Shown piece by piece: positions 39,113-49,055 of a DNA stretch of 64,000 nt (position 1 is its first letter; every line of letters begins with the position of its first letter). The stretch comes from DHVE2 group archaeon (GTDB taxonomy: Archaea; Thermoplasmatota; Thermoplasmata; Thermoplasmatales; Aciduliprofundaceae): contig JALWRZ010000010.1 of assembly GCA_026993785.1 (NCBI GenBank), forward strand, positions 62,001 through 126,000. Direction: 5' to 3'. The notes under the pieces are model-generated. The model searched no databases. It saw only the letters and a program-made list of their open reading frames with translations, and had not been told where the DNA came from. The translations under genes and the position numbers were made by a program.

Positions 39113-39880
39113 ATGCTTGCACTTATCTCTCTCCTCCTGGTCATTCTTTTCTCCATTCTCTTTGTGAGAATCGGAGCCGTCGCTCTCGAAATGACGGGGT
39201 TATCTAGAGAGATAGCCGCATTTCAAGCACAATCAGCCTACACAGGCGTGGGTTTCACTACCAGCGAATCTGAATATGTGGTCTCACATCCAGTAAGGCG
39301 GAAGATAATTCGCATCCTAATGTTCGTGGGCAGCGCAGGCATTGCATCCGCTATAGCAATGCTATTCCTAAGCTTTGTGGGCAAAACTGCAGAGGAAAGC
39401 CTATACAGCCTTATTTATCTCGCCATAGGCCTCCTTCTTTTATTTCTCTTCGCTCGCTCAAAACTTGTGGATAGGGGGTTGAGATACATAATAAAGAAAG
39501 CTCTAAAAAAATTCACCAAGCTTCATGCTTATGATTACGAGCTACTCTTGGGGCTCTCCAAGGGCTACTCCATTGGTCAATTCAAGGTGAGAAGAAACAG
39601 CTGGCTGGCTAATAAAACTTTAAGGGATCTCAGGCTCAACGAAGAAGGAGTCCTGGTGCTAGGCATACATCGAAAGAGCCAGGAAAAAGAGCTATTTATA
39701 GGCGCACCTAGGGGCGATGTGGTGATTAAACCTGGAGATGTTATTGTTTGCTACGGTCCCGACGAGGTGATAAAGAAACTTTCCCACAGGATAAAGGGCA
39801 GACGTGGAGATAAAGAGCATGAAGATGCAGTTGAAAAGGAGAAGATAAGAGAGATGGAAGAGCGTATGCTTATCCAGTAA
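39113..39880 (+). CDS. Membrane protein with C-terminal TrkA-C (RCK_C) domain
   Basis: 255 residues: three hydrophobic spans in 1-120 (MLALISLLLVILFSILFVRI, IASAIAMLFLSFVG, LIYLAIGLLLLFLFARSK), a helical linker, then RCK_C (SIGQFKVRRNSWLANKTLRD, GVLVLGIHRKSQ, KPGDVIVCYGPDEVIKKL) and a charged coil. RCK_C domains sense small ligands such as cyclic di-AMP. A TATA box 25-30 bases upstream suggests its own leaderless promoter. It may regulate the adjacent antiporter. Confidence 0.72.
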   Translation: MLALISLLLVILFSILFVRIGAVALEMTGLSREIAAFQAQSAYTGVGFTTSESEYVVSHPVRRKIIRILMFVGSAGIASAIAMLFLSFVGKTAEESLYSLIYLAIGLLLLFLFARSKLVDRGLRYIIKKALKKFTKLHAYDYELLLGLSKGYSIGQFKVRRNSWLANKTLRDLRLNEEGVLVLGIHRKSQEKELFIGAPRGDVVIKPGDVIVCYGPDEVIKKLSHRIKGRRGDKEHEDAVEKEKIREMEERMLIQ

Positions 39881-39932
39881 TCTTCCATTATTTTTTTATC
39901 TTTGAACTACATACTCTTTTTCGGGTGATTTA

Positions 39933-40706
39933 ATGCCTCGTGTGGGAATAATAGGAGGTTCTGGGGTCTATGGTGTGTTTGAAGCAAGGAGAACGGTAAA
40001 GGTGCATACACCATACGGTCTACCATCTGGGAATGTGGAACTGGGAGAAATAAATGGTGTGGAGGTTGCATTCATTCCTCGCCATGGAAAGGGTCATTAC
40101 ATCCCGCCCCACAGAGTGAATTACCGCGCCAACATCTATGCACTACACTCTCTTGGTGTAGAGAGGGTAATTGGAATCGCCGCTGTTGGCTCTCTTCAGG
40201 AAGAATACAAACCAGGTGATATTGTCATCCCGGATCAGTACATAGATTTCACCAAGAGGAGGGATTACACCTTCTACGATGGGCCTAAGGTTGTGCATAT
40301 AAGCATGGCTGATCCATTCTGTCCCGAGTTAAGAAAGGTGTTCATCGATACTTCAAGATCACTTGGCTACAGAACTCACGATAAAGGAACATATGTATGC
40401 ATCGAAGGCCCGAGATTTTCAACACGTGCCGAGAGTCGCATGTTCAGACAGTTTGCAGATATCATAGGCATGACCCTTGTACCCGAGGTTCAATTGGCAC
40501 GGGAATTGGAGATGTGCTATGTGAACATAGCAACCATCACCGATTACGATGTATGGGCTGAGAAACCTGTGACCACCGAGCAAGTTATACGCGTTATGAA
40601 GGAAAACGAGGAGAAAGTTAGGAAAATCTTAGAAGAAGGGATCCCCAAAATACCCCAAGAGCGTAATTGCCCCTGCAAGGACGCTTTGAAGGGCGCGGAA
40701 ATATGA
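39933..40706 (+). CDS. mtnP: S-methyl-5'-thioadenosine phosphorylase
   Basis: 257 residues of the trimeric purine phosphorylase family: [12 protein letters not shown] (phosphate loop), [35 protein letters not shown] (GPRFSTRAE signature) and [11 protein letters not shown] (base-binding Asp). It phosphorolyses MTA, or related nucleosides, to methylthioribose 1-phosphate and adenine. A CPC end (RNCPCKDA) may form the disulfide known in hyperthermophilic homologues. ATGA overlap with the flippase gene. Confidence 0.9.
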   Translation: MPRVGIIGGSGVYGVFEARRTVKVHTPYGLPSGNVELGEINGVEVAFIPRHGKGHYIPPHRVNYRANIYALHSLGVERVIGIAAVGSLQEEYKPGDIVIPDQYIDFTKRRDYTFYDGPKVVHISMADPFCPELRKVFIDTSRSLGYRTHDKGTYVCIEGPRFSTRAESRMFRQFADIIGMTLVPEVQLARELEMCYVNIATITDYDVWAEKPVTTEQVIRVMKENEEKVRKILEEGIPKIPQERNCPCKDALKGAEI

Positions 40707-42223
40707 ATCCCAAGAACCCAGGTATAGCCAGAAAATCGCTGTTTCTCCTTTCCTACAATATTTTTGGTGGTGTAACCGGCTACATCACCATGTTTTTCGC
40801 CATAAGATTCGTGGGCCAGGATGTGTGGGGTATCTATGGCTCGGCTCTTGGCATTGCAGGGCTTCTTGGAATCTTAGCTACTTTGGGTGTGGATTCTGCC
40901 CATGTTAAAAAGATAACACAAAAAGAGGAAAAGGAGGAATGCATGGGTGCATACCTTCTCATAAAAGGCTCGCTGGGGCTTATTTTTCTCCTCGTTTCCT
41001 TTGGTGGCTTTTTCCTTCTTGGCGATGTTTTTGGCTACAAATTTGAATCTCCCTATCTGGAGAAAGCGGTATATCTTGCTATTCTTAGCATGCTTCTTTC
41101 TTCTATAGCCAATATATTCAGAACCACATATCAGGCAAGACTGGATGCCCGTAAATCAGTAGCGCCTCTATTCGCCCAGGTAAGCGTTCAAAATCTTCTA
41201 ATTATAGCGTTTTCCTTATATTTTAGGCTGAACCCTTCAATGAATCGGGAATTCATAGGGGTTCTTTTTGCCTATTCTTTTCTCCTCGGTCAATTCTCCC
41301 GCCTTCTGATTTATATCCTTATAGGATTTAGGCGTCCTATTCCTGTCAAAAAACCATCCTCATCTCTACTGAGAGAGTATATAGGCTTTTCTATCCCCCT
41401 TGCTCTTATGGGTATCGTGGGTACCGTTCAGGCATACACGGATAGAACCATGCTCCAATTCTTCTGGAACTCTGCAGAAGTGGGTGGCTATTTCTCTGTG
41501 CAGAAGCTCGCGCTCTTTGTGACCTACATCGGGGCATCTGTGAGTTTTTTCCTATATCCTGCTCAATCCACATACTATGAAAATAAAGATAGAAGAAGAT
41601 TTTTCCAGATAACTACCAAATCTGAGAGATATCTATCTCTTGCTACTGCACCCTTTGTATTCTTCACTGTGGTAATGGCGCCGGAAATTCTCAATATTTT
41701 CAAGAAGACCTTGATACCATACTCCCTGCCCCTCATAATTCTTATGCTCTACGCCTACTTGAATGTTATAAACAAACCCTATGGCTCGCAGATTACTTCA
41801 GCAAACAAGCCCCATGAGGTGCTGAGGGTTGGTATTCTCCAGGCCTCTGTGAATGTAATTCTCAATGCCATATTCATACCCACATCCATCCTTGGCATAC
41901 CCCTTTTGGGATGGAAAAGCACAGGTGCTGCTCTGGCTACGCTTCTCTCTTTCCTCATAGGACTCATCTATTTCCGATATCGCCTTAGAAAAATTCTTGG
42001 AACAAAATACGAAAAAAGGATTTTCTATCATCTATGGGCGGGCACCGCATCTATGCTCGTTCTCTACTTCCTAAAACACTTCATAGGACCTCTCTATCCT
42101 TGGTATTTGGTAATCGGAGCTTTCCTCTTATTCATCGCAATCTATGCAAGTCTCCTCTATCTTGTGGGCGAGTTCGGACGCCCAGAGATTCTCCTCGCTC
42201 TGAATGTTTTGGGAAGGAGATAA
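40703..42223 (+). CDS. Polysaccharide flippase (Wzx/MATE-like)
   Basis: About 506 residues from ATG 40703, with 12-14 spans and the Wzx/MurJ pattern ([40 protein letters not shown]). It would move lipid-linked surface oligosaccharides or polymers outward. It begins the surface-polymer region and is convergent with the sulfatase-fold gene. Confidence 0.8.
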   Translation: MNPKNPGIARKSLFLLSYNIFGGVTGYITMFFAIRFVGQDVWGIYGSALGIAGLLGILATLGVDSAHVKKITQKEEKEECMGAYLLIKGSLGLIFLLVSFGGFFLLGDVFGYKFESPYLEKAVYLAILSMLLSSIANIFRTTYQARLDARKSVAPLFAQVSVQNLLIIAFSLYFRLNPSMNREFIGVLFAYSFLLGQFSRLLIYILIGFRRPIPVKKPSSSLLREYIGFSIPLALMGIVGTVQAYTDRTMLQFFWNSAEVGGYFSVQKLALFVTYIGASVSFFLYPAQSTYYENKDRRRFFQITTKSERYLSLATAPFVFFTVVMAPEILNIFKKTLIPYSLPLIILMLYAYLNVINKPYGSQITSANKPHEVLRVGILQASVNVILNAIFIPTSILGIPLLGWKSTGAALATLLSFLIGLIYFRYRLRKILGTKYEKRIFYHLWAGTASMLVLYFLKHFIGPLYPWYLVIGAFLLFIAIYASLLYLVGEFGRPEILLALNVLGRR

Positions 42224-42243
42224 AAACTACCAAAAAAGTAAAT

Positions 42244-43596
42244 TTAAGTAATTCTCGTTCTAACTTTTGTTTTAGTAGCTGCATTTAAAAATTTGATTAC
42301 TTCCTTCTTCATTCCCTCTTCTATTTCTTTTGTAACTCTTATTTTGGGGTCATGGGATACAATACTCTCGAATTTCCAATCGGCAACATTAAAAATTCCC
42401 TTAAAGCTCTTATAATAAACTGCAATTCTGTATTTTTCTAGTTTAGCTATTACTTGTTGATATTCTTCTGTTTTTATGTGGTGTAGAACCTTATGTATGC
42501 CATAGGATTCCCCAAACACTGTCTCTGAGTATAACAGGGAATCATCACTTATGTTGTCCTCTACAAATCTTAGTATAAATGGATAGAGCTTCAATAAACT
42601 AATATACTTATCTTTCTTTTTTGTTGTTAATTTTAGATGAGATCCTTTAGGATATTTTATTAGAAGAGGCACCCTCAAAAGTTCGTCATATAGAAAAGTG
42701 CCGTGACTAATCCTTCCATGCTCTCCTAGTAATTGTCCATGATCACTGGTAATTATAATTAACGAATCCTCAAATTCATTTTTTTCTTTCAGGATTTGAA
42801 TTATCTTGGTAATTTGTCTAAATATATAATCGCATTCTTTTTCATATTTAGATTTCCACTTTTTTATAAATTCAATATCAATCTTATTTTTTATCCAATT
42901 TATCTCCACCTCACGCGCTGTGAATTCACCCAACAAATAAGGTTCATGTGTCTCCATAAAATTTATAAAAATGAATTTTTGATGAGGGTCTGTTCTCTTT
43001 AATTCCCTTATAATTTTTTTAGAGCCTTTTTCCAAGGGATAGTGTCTGAATAAATCAAGCAGTAAACTAATTTTGTACAAAATATAATCAAGAACTAGTT
43101 TGGATAACAATTTTATCTCTTTATTCTGAATCAAGAATTTTATATTTTTTATTTTAGAATAATTATTAGACGCTGAAATCTTCATATACCTCCTTCTCTC
43201 CTCCTCTGAGAGGATGGATTTATATGAAGTTGTAGATGCATCATAGAAATAATCAAAATCTTTGAAACCAAAAAAAGGGCTAACCAAGGTGTTTGCGCTT
43301 AATAAATACGTTTTATATCCTAATTCGGAAAGTCTTAAATGTAACAGATTATCACTTACAAGTTTTACCTCCAACATCTTTTTTTCCTTCGTTTCATGGG
43401 CACCATGAAATATAGGGTAGAGTCCTGTGAATATGGAGGCATGAGAGGGTAGAGTCCACGGAGCAGTAGAAATTACATTTTCGTACACGACAAAACCCTC
43501 TTTTTGAAGTCTCTCTTCTAAAGGTTTCGCATAATCCTTTCTTAGTGTATCAATCACAATCAAAATTATATTAGGGTAGTGGGCAGATGAAGGCAT
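42244..43596 (-). CDS. Sulfatase-fold phosphotransferase or hydrolase
   Basis: 450 residues of the alkaline phosphatase/sulfatase fold. IILIVIDTLRKDYA holds the first metal Asp pair, APWTLPSHASIFTGLYP the nucleophile region, and SDHGQLLGEHGRISHG the second metal Asp-His. The residue in the place of the sulfatase Cys/Ser is Thr, as in phosphoglycerol or phosphoethanolamine transferases. No signal peptide or span, so it is cytoplasmic or released. The DNA is clearly more AT-rich than its surroundings. Confidence 0.72.
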   Translation of the reverse strand: MPSSAHYPNIILIVIDTLRKDYAKPLEERLQKEGFVVYENVISTAPWTLPSHASIFTGLYPIFHGAHETKEKKMLEVKLVSDNLLHLRLSELGYKTYLLSANTLVSPFFGFKDFDYFYDASTTSYKSILSEEERRRYMKISASNNYSKIKNIKFLIQNKEIKLLSKLVLDYILYKISLLLDLFRHYPLEKGSKKIIRELKRTDPHQKFIFINFMETHEPYLLGEFTAREVEINWIKNKIDIEFIKKWKSKYEKECDYIFRQITKIIQILKEKNEFEDSLIIITSDHGQLLGEHGRISHGTFLYDELLRVPLLIKYPKGSHLKLTTKKKDKYISLLKLYPFILRFVEDNISDDSLLYSETVFGESYGIHKVLHHIKTEEYQQVIAKLEKYRIAVYYKSFKGIFNVADWKFESIVSHDPKIRVTKEIEEGMKKEVIKFLNAATKTKVRTRIT

Positions 43597-43695
43597 CGTG
43601 TGTGAGAATATCTAACGCACTATATGTAGTTTTCTTCATTTTTCCTCAAACCAATAAAACGCAAATATTTTAAATGATAATTCAAATTCTCTCTT

Positions 43696-44388
43696 ATGAA
43701 ATCTTTGGATTGCATATTCCTTGCAGCGGGAATTGGTAAAAGGATGAAAAAGAATGTGCCTAAACAACTAATAAGAATAGGTGGAAAGCCTATTCTTATT
43801 TATTCCCTTGAAACACTAGTAAAAAGTGGATATTTTAAAAATATAATAATAACCTATCCTGAAGGATATCGTCAAGAATATGAAAAGATACTTTCCAGTT
43901 ATTTTGTGAATGATGCACTAAAAAAATTTATCCTTGTGAAAGGCGGAGAGACAAGGCAAGAATCTGTGTTTAATGGATTGAAATATGTGGATACAAAGAG
44001 AGTACTAATTCATGAGGCGGCAAGGCCATTTTTATCCTTAGATCTTATTAAAAAAGTGTTATCATATAGTGATGCAGCGGTGGTTCCAGTAATAAGCATC
44101 CCCTTTACTGTGGCAGGGGGTGATGAATTTATGAAGAAAATCTTCAAAAGAGATGAACTTAAAAATATTCAGTTACCTCAGGTGTTTGATACTCCTATTT
44201 TATTAGAGTCCCACCAAAAAGCAAGAGAGGATAAGTTAATTTTTACAGATGATTCCACGTTGGTCTTTTACTATGGAAATAAAGTGAGGTTTGTACCGGG
44301 TGAAGAGACTAATATAAAAATTACTACTCCTACGGATTTATTACTTGCTGAGAGGATTCTTTTTGCTAAAGATCTTCCCTCAGAGTAG
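43696..44388 (+). CDS. IspD/TarI-like cytidylyltransferase
   Basis: 230 residues: the nucleotidyltransferase start FLAAGIGKRMKKNVPKQLI, VLIHEAARPFLSLDLI, LPQVFDTPILLE and EETNIKITTPTDLLLAE. This family includes IspD (MEP pathway) and TarI/Bcs1 (ribitol 5-phosphate cytidylyltransferase). Archaea make isoprenoids from mevalonate, so the TarI reading is preferred. The adjacent SDR and TagF-like genes support CDP-polyol synthesis. Confidence 0.78.
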   Translation: MKSLDCIFLAAGIGKRMKKNVPKQLIRIGGKPILIYSLETLVKSGYFKNIIITYPEGYRQEYEKILSSYFVNDALKKFILVKGGETRQESVFNGLKYVDTKRVLIHEAARPFLSLDLIKKVLSYSDAAVVPVISIPFTVAGGDEFMKKIFKRDELKNIQLPQVFDTPILLESHQKAREDKLIFTDDSTLVFYYGNKVRFVPGEETNIKITTPTDLLLAERILFAKDLPSE

Positions 44389-44397
44389 GTGATGGTA

Positions 44398-45105
44398 ATG
44401 AATCTTCAAGGTAAAGTTGCAATAGTGACGGGTGCCAGTCGAGGGATAGGAAAAGAAATAGCGAGAAGGTTGGCAAAAAATAGAGTTAGATTAGGTATAA
44501 TTTCTAGAAATGAAAAAGTGTTAAAGGAGACTGCTAAGGAATTGAAAAACCTTACAGAGGTCTATTATAAAGCATTGGATGTAAGGGATGAAAATGGAGT
44601 TAAGGAATTTGTAAAAGATATGATAAATCTGTATGGGAGAATAGATATATTAATAAACAATGCGGGCTATGTAAAGCCATTATCTCTCCTTGAAACAACA
44701 TTGGAAGATTGGAAGATGCAGCTGGATATAAATTTAACGGGCACATTTTTAATGACTAGAGAAGTAGTACGATATATGAAAAATTATGGAGGAAAAATAG
44801 TGAACATCGCATCTACTGCCGGGTTAACGCCGAGACCGGGATGGAGTGCATATGCTGCAAGTAAAGCGGGAGTGGTTAATTTTTCTCTTACAATGAGTGA
44901 GGAGCTAAAACAATATGGTATTAAAGTTTATTGTGTTGCACCAGGTAGAACTGCTACGGAGCTGAGAAGAATACTTGCCCCAGACGAGGATCAATCCAAA
45001 ATACTTCAACCTGAGAATGTTGCAGAATTGGTAGAAACCCTATTAACAGAGAAAGGTGACTATATAGATGGACAGGTAATAGTAATTAGAAAAAAGTTAT
45101 TTTAA
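44398..45105 (+). CDS. Short-chain dehydrogenase/reductase of the polymer locus
   Basis: About 235 residues: NAD(P) site VAIVTGASRGIGKEIA, NNAGYV, catalytic Ser in VNIASTAGLTPR and Tyr-Lys in YAASKAG. In bacteria a reductase beside TarI makes ribitol 5-phosphate from ribulose 5-phosphate (the Bcs1 fusion uses an SDR domain); the same role is inferred. The ATG at 44398 follows GGTGAT. Its end overlaps the convergent TagF-like gene by nine bases. Confidence 0.78.
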   Translation: MNLQGKVAIVTGASRGIGKEIARRLAKNRVRLGIISRNEKVLKETAKELKNLTEVYYKALDVRDENGVKEFVKDMINLYGRIDILINNAGYVKPLSLLETTLEDWKMQLDINLTGTFLMTREVVRYMKNYGGKIVNIASTAGLTPRPGWSAYAASKAGVVNFSLTMSEELKQYGIKVYCVAPGRTATELRRILAPDEDQSKILQPENVAELVETLLTEKGDYIDGQVIVIRKKLF

Positions 45106-46311
45106 TATATTTTCTATGAGATCTATTACATTATCTGAATATTTTCCGCTCACAGCACCATGAATTAAGTGTAAGCATTTTTCATAAAATTCAAGATTAA
45201 AAGCCTTCTTTTCTTGTATAACTTGTGCCAACACTTCATAGAAATCCGCGCTATTTGTTGTCATATATCCTGGCCTGTACTCAGGAGGGACTTCAGAAAG
45301 CCCTCTCTGAAATGTAAAATATTTTTTATTAACCTCTATAAATATTATTGGTCTTCGTGTAACTAAGTAATCTGTATATATGGAAGACCAGTCAGTAATA
45401 AGAAGATCAGATACAGCTAATAATAACATGGTGTCAGGATACTTATTCATTGGAACAAATTTGATATTATCATAGCTCTTTAAATACTTTTTTAGCTTTT
45501 TTCTATTGTATTTAGCATAGGGATGTGTACGTAACAAAAGATATGATCTATATTTTTTTAAAAATTTTGCTAGCTGGGCAATACCCTTGTATGGATCACC
45601 CCAAGGCCATAAACCTATATCAAAGGTTGGAGCATACAAAATTATTTTTTTAAACTCTTTGGGGATATTTAACATATCCCTTAATTTATCAGGTGGTGTT
45701 TGGAGATATTTTAAAAGCCGATCCAGTCTTGCAAATCCGGTTACATATAGTTTGTGAGGTGGTGCGCTCCATAATTCAATGTGTTTTTTCTTAATAAATT
45801 CTGAAGACATACACCAACCATCAAATTCATCATACGCGCCAGTAAAATCTGTACCCTTGGGTCCCACACCATGCCACAACTGAAGCTTCTTTAAGGATCT
45901 ATACTGAGATTGAAGAATCGTTGGAAAATTAATAGCACCCCTATGCGCAAGCACCCAGAGATCTGCGGCGAGGTAGGTTCTTATGCTGAGTAAACCATGC
46001 TTATAAAGTACCGGTTTTCCCTCCCTTCGCAGTTTGAGAAACTCATTTAGATTGCTCGTCATCCAGTAGACCTCATATTTTTTTCGCACATCCTCTCTTT
46101 CCAGCATTCTCTCATACACAGCTCTGGGATTACCTGTATAGTAAAGATTGGTGAAAATTATGATTTTTTTAGTCTTTTTAATAGGTTTAGGATGGAATAA
46201 TTTATATGCAGTAACGTGTAAGGAAATAAAAATAAGTTTGAATAGGTTTTCAATATTCGAACCCTGTCTCATCAACGACCTGAGGTAAATAATCTTAGAA
46301 GCTTGACTCAT
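45097..46311 (-). CDS. CDP-glycerol/CDP-ribitol glycerophosphotransferase-like (TagF/TarL family)
   Basis: About 404 residues with the PF04464 signatures: IIIFTNLYYTGNPRAVYERM, KLQLWHGVGPKG, IILYAPTFD, LLLRTHPYA and SDLLITDWSSIYTDYLVTRR, where the His residues and DWSS loop bind the CDP-polyol. The enzyme would build a poly(polyol phosphate). It starts at 46311 (MSQASKII); the longer frame overlaps the glycosyltransferase. It is five bases behind that gene and convergent with the SDR. Confidence 0.82.
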   Translation of the reverse strand: MSQASKIIYLRSLMRQGSNIENLFKLIFISLHVTAYKLFHPKPIKKTKKIIIFTNLYYTGNPRAVYERMLEREDVRKKYEVYWMTSNLNEFLKLRREGKPVLYKHGLLSIRTYLAADLWVLAHRGAINFPTILQSQYRSLKKLQLWHGVGPKGTDFTGAYDEFDGWCMSSEFIKKKHIELWSAPPHKLYVTGFARLDRLLKYLQTPPDKLRDMLNIPKEFKKIILYAPTFDIGLWPWGDPYKGIAQLAKFLKKYRSYLLLRTHPYAKYNRKKLKKYLKSYDNIKFVPMNKYPDTMLLLAVSDLLITDWSSIYTDYLVTRRPIIFIEVNKKYFTFQRGLSEVPPEYRPGYMTTNSADFYEVLAQVIQEKKAFNLEFYEKCLHLIHGAVSGKYSDNVIDLIENILK

Positions 46312-46316
46312 AGGGT

Positions 46317-47297
46317 TTACACTCCCCTTAATATCTTTACCAGCTTCTCTTCTCTTTTTCTCAAAGAAAAATCCCAAGAACGATCTTTTACTTTTTTGAT
46401 GAAATCTGGATTCTTTGAATACTCAAAGGCCCTTTGGAGACCCTTCGCTATATTTTCTATATCCCCGTATTCCACAACAATACCAGCATCTCCAACAACT
46501 TCTGGCAAAGCACCGCGATTGGTAACAACGGGAATGCAGCCGCATCGCATCGCTTCTACAACAGCGATACCAAATGATTCATAAGCGGATAATTGCATGT
46601 AGACGCTACATTTCTTAAGGGTGTCCACAAGTTCTTCGTGTGGTAAGAAACCTAATATCTTCACATTTGCTGGAGCATGTTGTTTTAAAATATCTGGAGT
46701 TTCATCCATAGGTTTACCTACTATGATGAATTCATAGTCTGGAAAATGTTCTGCTACCCTGAGATAGGTAAGCAATCCCTTTCTCATAATATTCTCTTTT
46801 TTTAGTATGCTTATAGTAGCTATTTTTCTCTCTTTTCTTCCAATTTCCCCTCGGCAAAAATTGTCAGGAACACCGTTGTACACAATCTCATGTTTCCTTG
46901 GGGTGGCTATTTTAAGCATCTCCTTTTCATGGAATTTAGATACTGGAAGTGCAAAATCGGCGTGGGAAATTGAATATTTACACAGAAATTTTTCCAGCAT
47001 GGTTCCCTGAACCCACAGTCCATACCCTATCTCCGGCACGTTTGCAGCATCATATCCACCAACGACCACGAGGCTTTTCTTTCCAAGCAATCTTGCAAGG
47101 AAAACAGAAATGCCAGCATGCTTCCCTGCAAACCAGATGAAAACGACATCAGCCTCCTTTATCTTCTTTGCCAGTTTTATTATATCGCTTCTTTTTCTCA
47201 CGGCAATCTCATCCACTTCGAAATGCTTTGAAAGGATATCTATATCTCTCTGTATAAACGTTGTTTTGTTGCGATAGTATGCCACGAGCACTCTCAT
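46317..47297 (-). CDS. GT4 family glycosyltransferase
   Basis: About 326 residues of GT-B fold: N-terminal MRVLVAYYRNKT, C-terminal ISILKKENIMRKGL, FIIVGKPMDE and YESFGIAVVEAMRCGCIPVV with the E-x7-E motif typical of GT4. It transfers a sugar from a nucleotide donor to a surface lipid or polymer. The start at 47297 begins at the first Rossmann strand; upstream frame overlaps transaldolase. It forms an operon with the TagF-like gene. Confidence 0.82.
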   Translation of the reverse strand: MRVLVAYYRNKTTFIQRDIDILSKHFEVDEIAVRKRSDIIKLAKKIKEADVVFIWFAGKHAGISVFLARLLGKKSLVVVGGYDAANVPEIGYGLWVQGTMLEKFLCKYSISHADFALPVSKFHEKEMLKIATPRKHEIVYNGVPDNFCRGEIGRKERKIATISILKKENIMRKGLLTYLRVAEHFPDYEFIIVGKPMDETPDILKQHAPANVKILGFLPHEELVDTLKKCSVYMQLSAYESFGIAVVEAMRCGCIPVVTNRGALPEVVGDAGIVVEYGDIENIAKGLQRAFEYSKNPDFIKKVKDRSWDFSLRKREEKLVKILRGV

Positions 47298-47310
47298 CTT
47301 CACACCAAAT

Positions 47311-48114
47311 TCAGGAGAAAATCTCCCTGTATCCGGCCTTCTCCGCATCTTCGCTGAATTTTTTAACCCCTTCCTCGGTTTTGGGATGCAGCAGCATGGA
47401 TTGAAGCACATGGAATGGAATCGTTGCTATATGCACTCCAATCATGGCCACCTCGCGCACCTGTCTCGCGTTGCGTATGCTTGAAGCGATGACTTCTGTC
47501 TCATAATCGTAGTTTTCAAGAATCATCACTGTCTTTTCCACAAGATCCGCGCCACTGCGTATGCCGTTATCATCCACTCCCTTTCCGTCCCATGGGTAAT
47601 AATCGCCCTTCTGGAAATCCTGCCCCCTTTTCAATCCCAGTTTCGTCTCGCGAAGATAATCATCTATCCGTCCAGCAAAGGGACTCACATAGCGAGCTCC
47701 TGCTTTCGCGGCTAGCAACGCCTGCTCAGGGGTCATTATGAGTGTGCAGTTCACGGGTATGCCTTCCTCGCTCAATCGTTTGATGGTTTTGAGACCCTCA
47801 TAGTGACCCGCATAGGTATTTATGGGTATCTTTATCACCACATTCCCCGCGATTCCATTGAACTTGTCATAGAGTATCTCAGCTTCCCGAATCATGTCCT
47901 CAGATTTGAGCCCCATGACCTCCAGGCTCACAGGTCTATCGGGACCGGCAACCTTGAGGAGCTCAGCGATGTAATCTTCTAAGCTCATATCTTTTTTCTC
48001 CTCTTCCACAGCCTTGCGAATAAGAGAGGGGTTAGTGGTTACACCATCCACTATGCCCCAGGAGATTGCCTCACGGATCTCGCTAATTTTTGCCGTATCA
48101 ATAAATATCTTCAT
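47311..48114 (-). CDS. tal: Transaldolase
   Basis: 267 residues of the small transaldolase/FSA family: MKIFIDTAKISEIREAISWG, GVTTNPSL, the Schiff-base lysine in NVVIKIPIN, and NCTLIMTPEQALLAAKAGAR. A C-terminal extension YREIFS is present. It links sedoheptulose and fructose phosphates; with the split transketolase just upstream it gives a non-oxidative pentose pathway. It overlaps the transketolase gene by four bases. Confidence 0.88.
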   Translation of the reverse strand: MKIFIDTAKISEIREAISWGIVDGVTTNPSLIRKAVEEEKKDMSLEDYIAELLKVAGPDRPVSLEVMGLKSEDMIREAEILYDKFNGIAGNVVIKIPINTYAGHYEGLKTIKRLSEEGIPVNCTLIMTPEQALLAAKAGARYVSPFAGRIDDYLRETKLGLKRGQDFQKGDYYPWDGKGVDDNGIRSGADLVEKTVMILENYDYETEVIASSIRNARQVREVAMIGVHIATIPFHVLQSMLLHPKTEEGVKKFSEDAEKAGYREIFS

Positions 48115-49055
48115 TTCTTCACCTCCATAAGCTTCTTAACCGCTTTAATTATGCCTGCATCATCCATACCATAATAGGCGAGAAGCTCGTCCCACCTGCC
48201 GCTTCTTCCAAACTTGTCGGGCATGCCTACACGAAGCATCCTCGCAGGATAATGCTCTACGAGAACCTCGGCTACGCGGGAACCTAGACCATTGTAAATA
48301 TTATGGTCCTCCACCGTCACTATTCCACCGGTTTTTCGGGCGTATTTCACTATTATTTCCTTATCTATGGGCTTAATGGTGCTCATATTTATTACGGCGG
48401 CGCTTATGCCCTCCTTGTGCAGCTGCTCTGCAGCTAACAAGGCATAGGAGACTTCTATCCCCGTGGCAATTATTGCAACATCCTCACCATCCCGCATAAG
48501 CATGGCTTTACCAAACACAAACTCATCTTCGGGAGAAGTTATAAGAGGAAGAGCAGGGCGGGTTAATCGCACATAGAATGGGCCATTTTGCGAGGCTACG
48601 AACCTTATCACGCGGCGCACTTCATTAGCATCCACGGGAACTATCACCCTCATATTTGGCAATCCGCACATTAGCCCGATATCCTCTATCATCTGATGCG
48701 ATGCACCATCCTCACCTACGGTCACACCTCCGTGGGTAGCAACGATGTTAACATTGAGCTTGGGATACGCAATGCTCTGTCTCACCTGGTCATATGCACG
48801 ACCCGTAGCGAAAACTGCGAAGGATGATGCGAATACCGTTTTACCGCTTCTGGCGAGGCCTGCGGCGATACCCATCATATTCTGCTCCTGGAGCCCTACA
48901 TTGAAAAATCTATCAGGAAATTCCTTGCCAAACATCGCTGTTTTTGTGGATGTACTTAAATCTGCATCAAGAACCACAATATCCTCTCTCTCCCTGCCCA
49001 GGGCCACCAGGGTTTCGCCATAAGCCTTCCTTGGAGATTCATACTTCCATTTCAT
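48111..49055 (-). CDS. Transketolase C-terminal subunit
   Basis: 314 residues: the pyrimidine-binding part with FFNVGLQEQNMMGIAAGLAR (catalytic Glu), ASSFAVFATGRAYDQVRQSI and TVGEDGASHQMIEDIGLM, then the third domain VINMSTIKPIDKE and TVEDHNIYNGLGSRVAEVL. It pairs with the N-terminal subunit, overlapping it by four bases. Split transketolase is usual in archaea. Confidence 0.92.
   Translation of the reverse strand: MKWKYESPRKAYGETLVALGREREDIVVLDADLSTSTKTAMFGKEFPDRFFNVGLQEQNMMGIAAGLARSGKTVFASSFAVFATGRAYDQVRQSIAYPKLNVNIVATHGGVTVGEDGASHQMIEDIGLMCGLPNMRVIVPVDANEVRRVIRFVASQNGPFYVRLTRPALPLITSPEDEFVFGKAMLMRDGEDVAIIATGIEVSYALLAAEQLHKEGISAAVINMSTIKPIDKEIIVKYARKTGGIVTVEDHNIYNGLGSRVAEVLVEHYPARMLRVGMPDKFGRSGRWDELLAYYGMDDAGIIKAVKKLMEVKK

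Noticed and set aside
43696-44388. IspD of the MEP isoprenoid pathway
   Set aside because: Archaea use mevalonate-type pathways and the neighbours are a polyol reductase-like SDR and a TagF-like polymerase; TarI-like function explains the context better.
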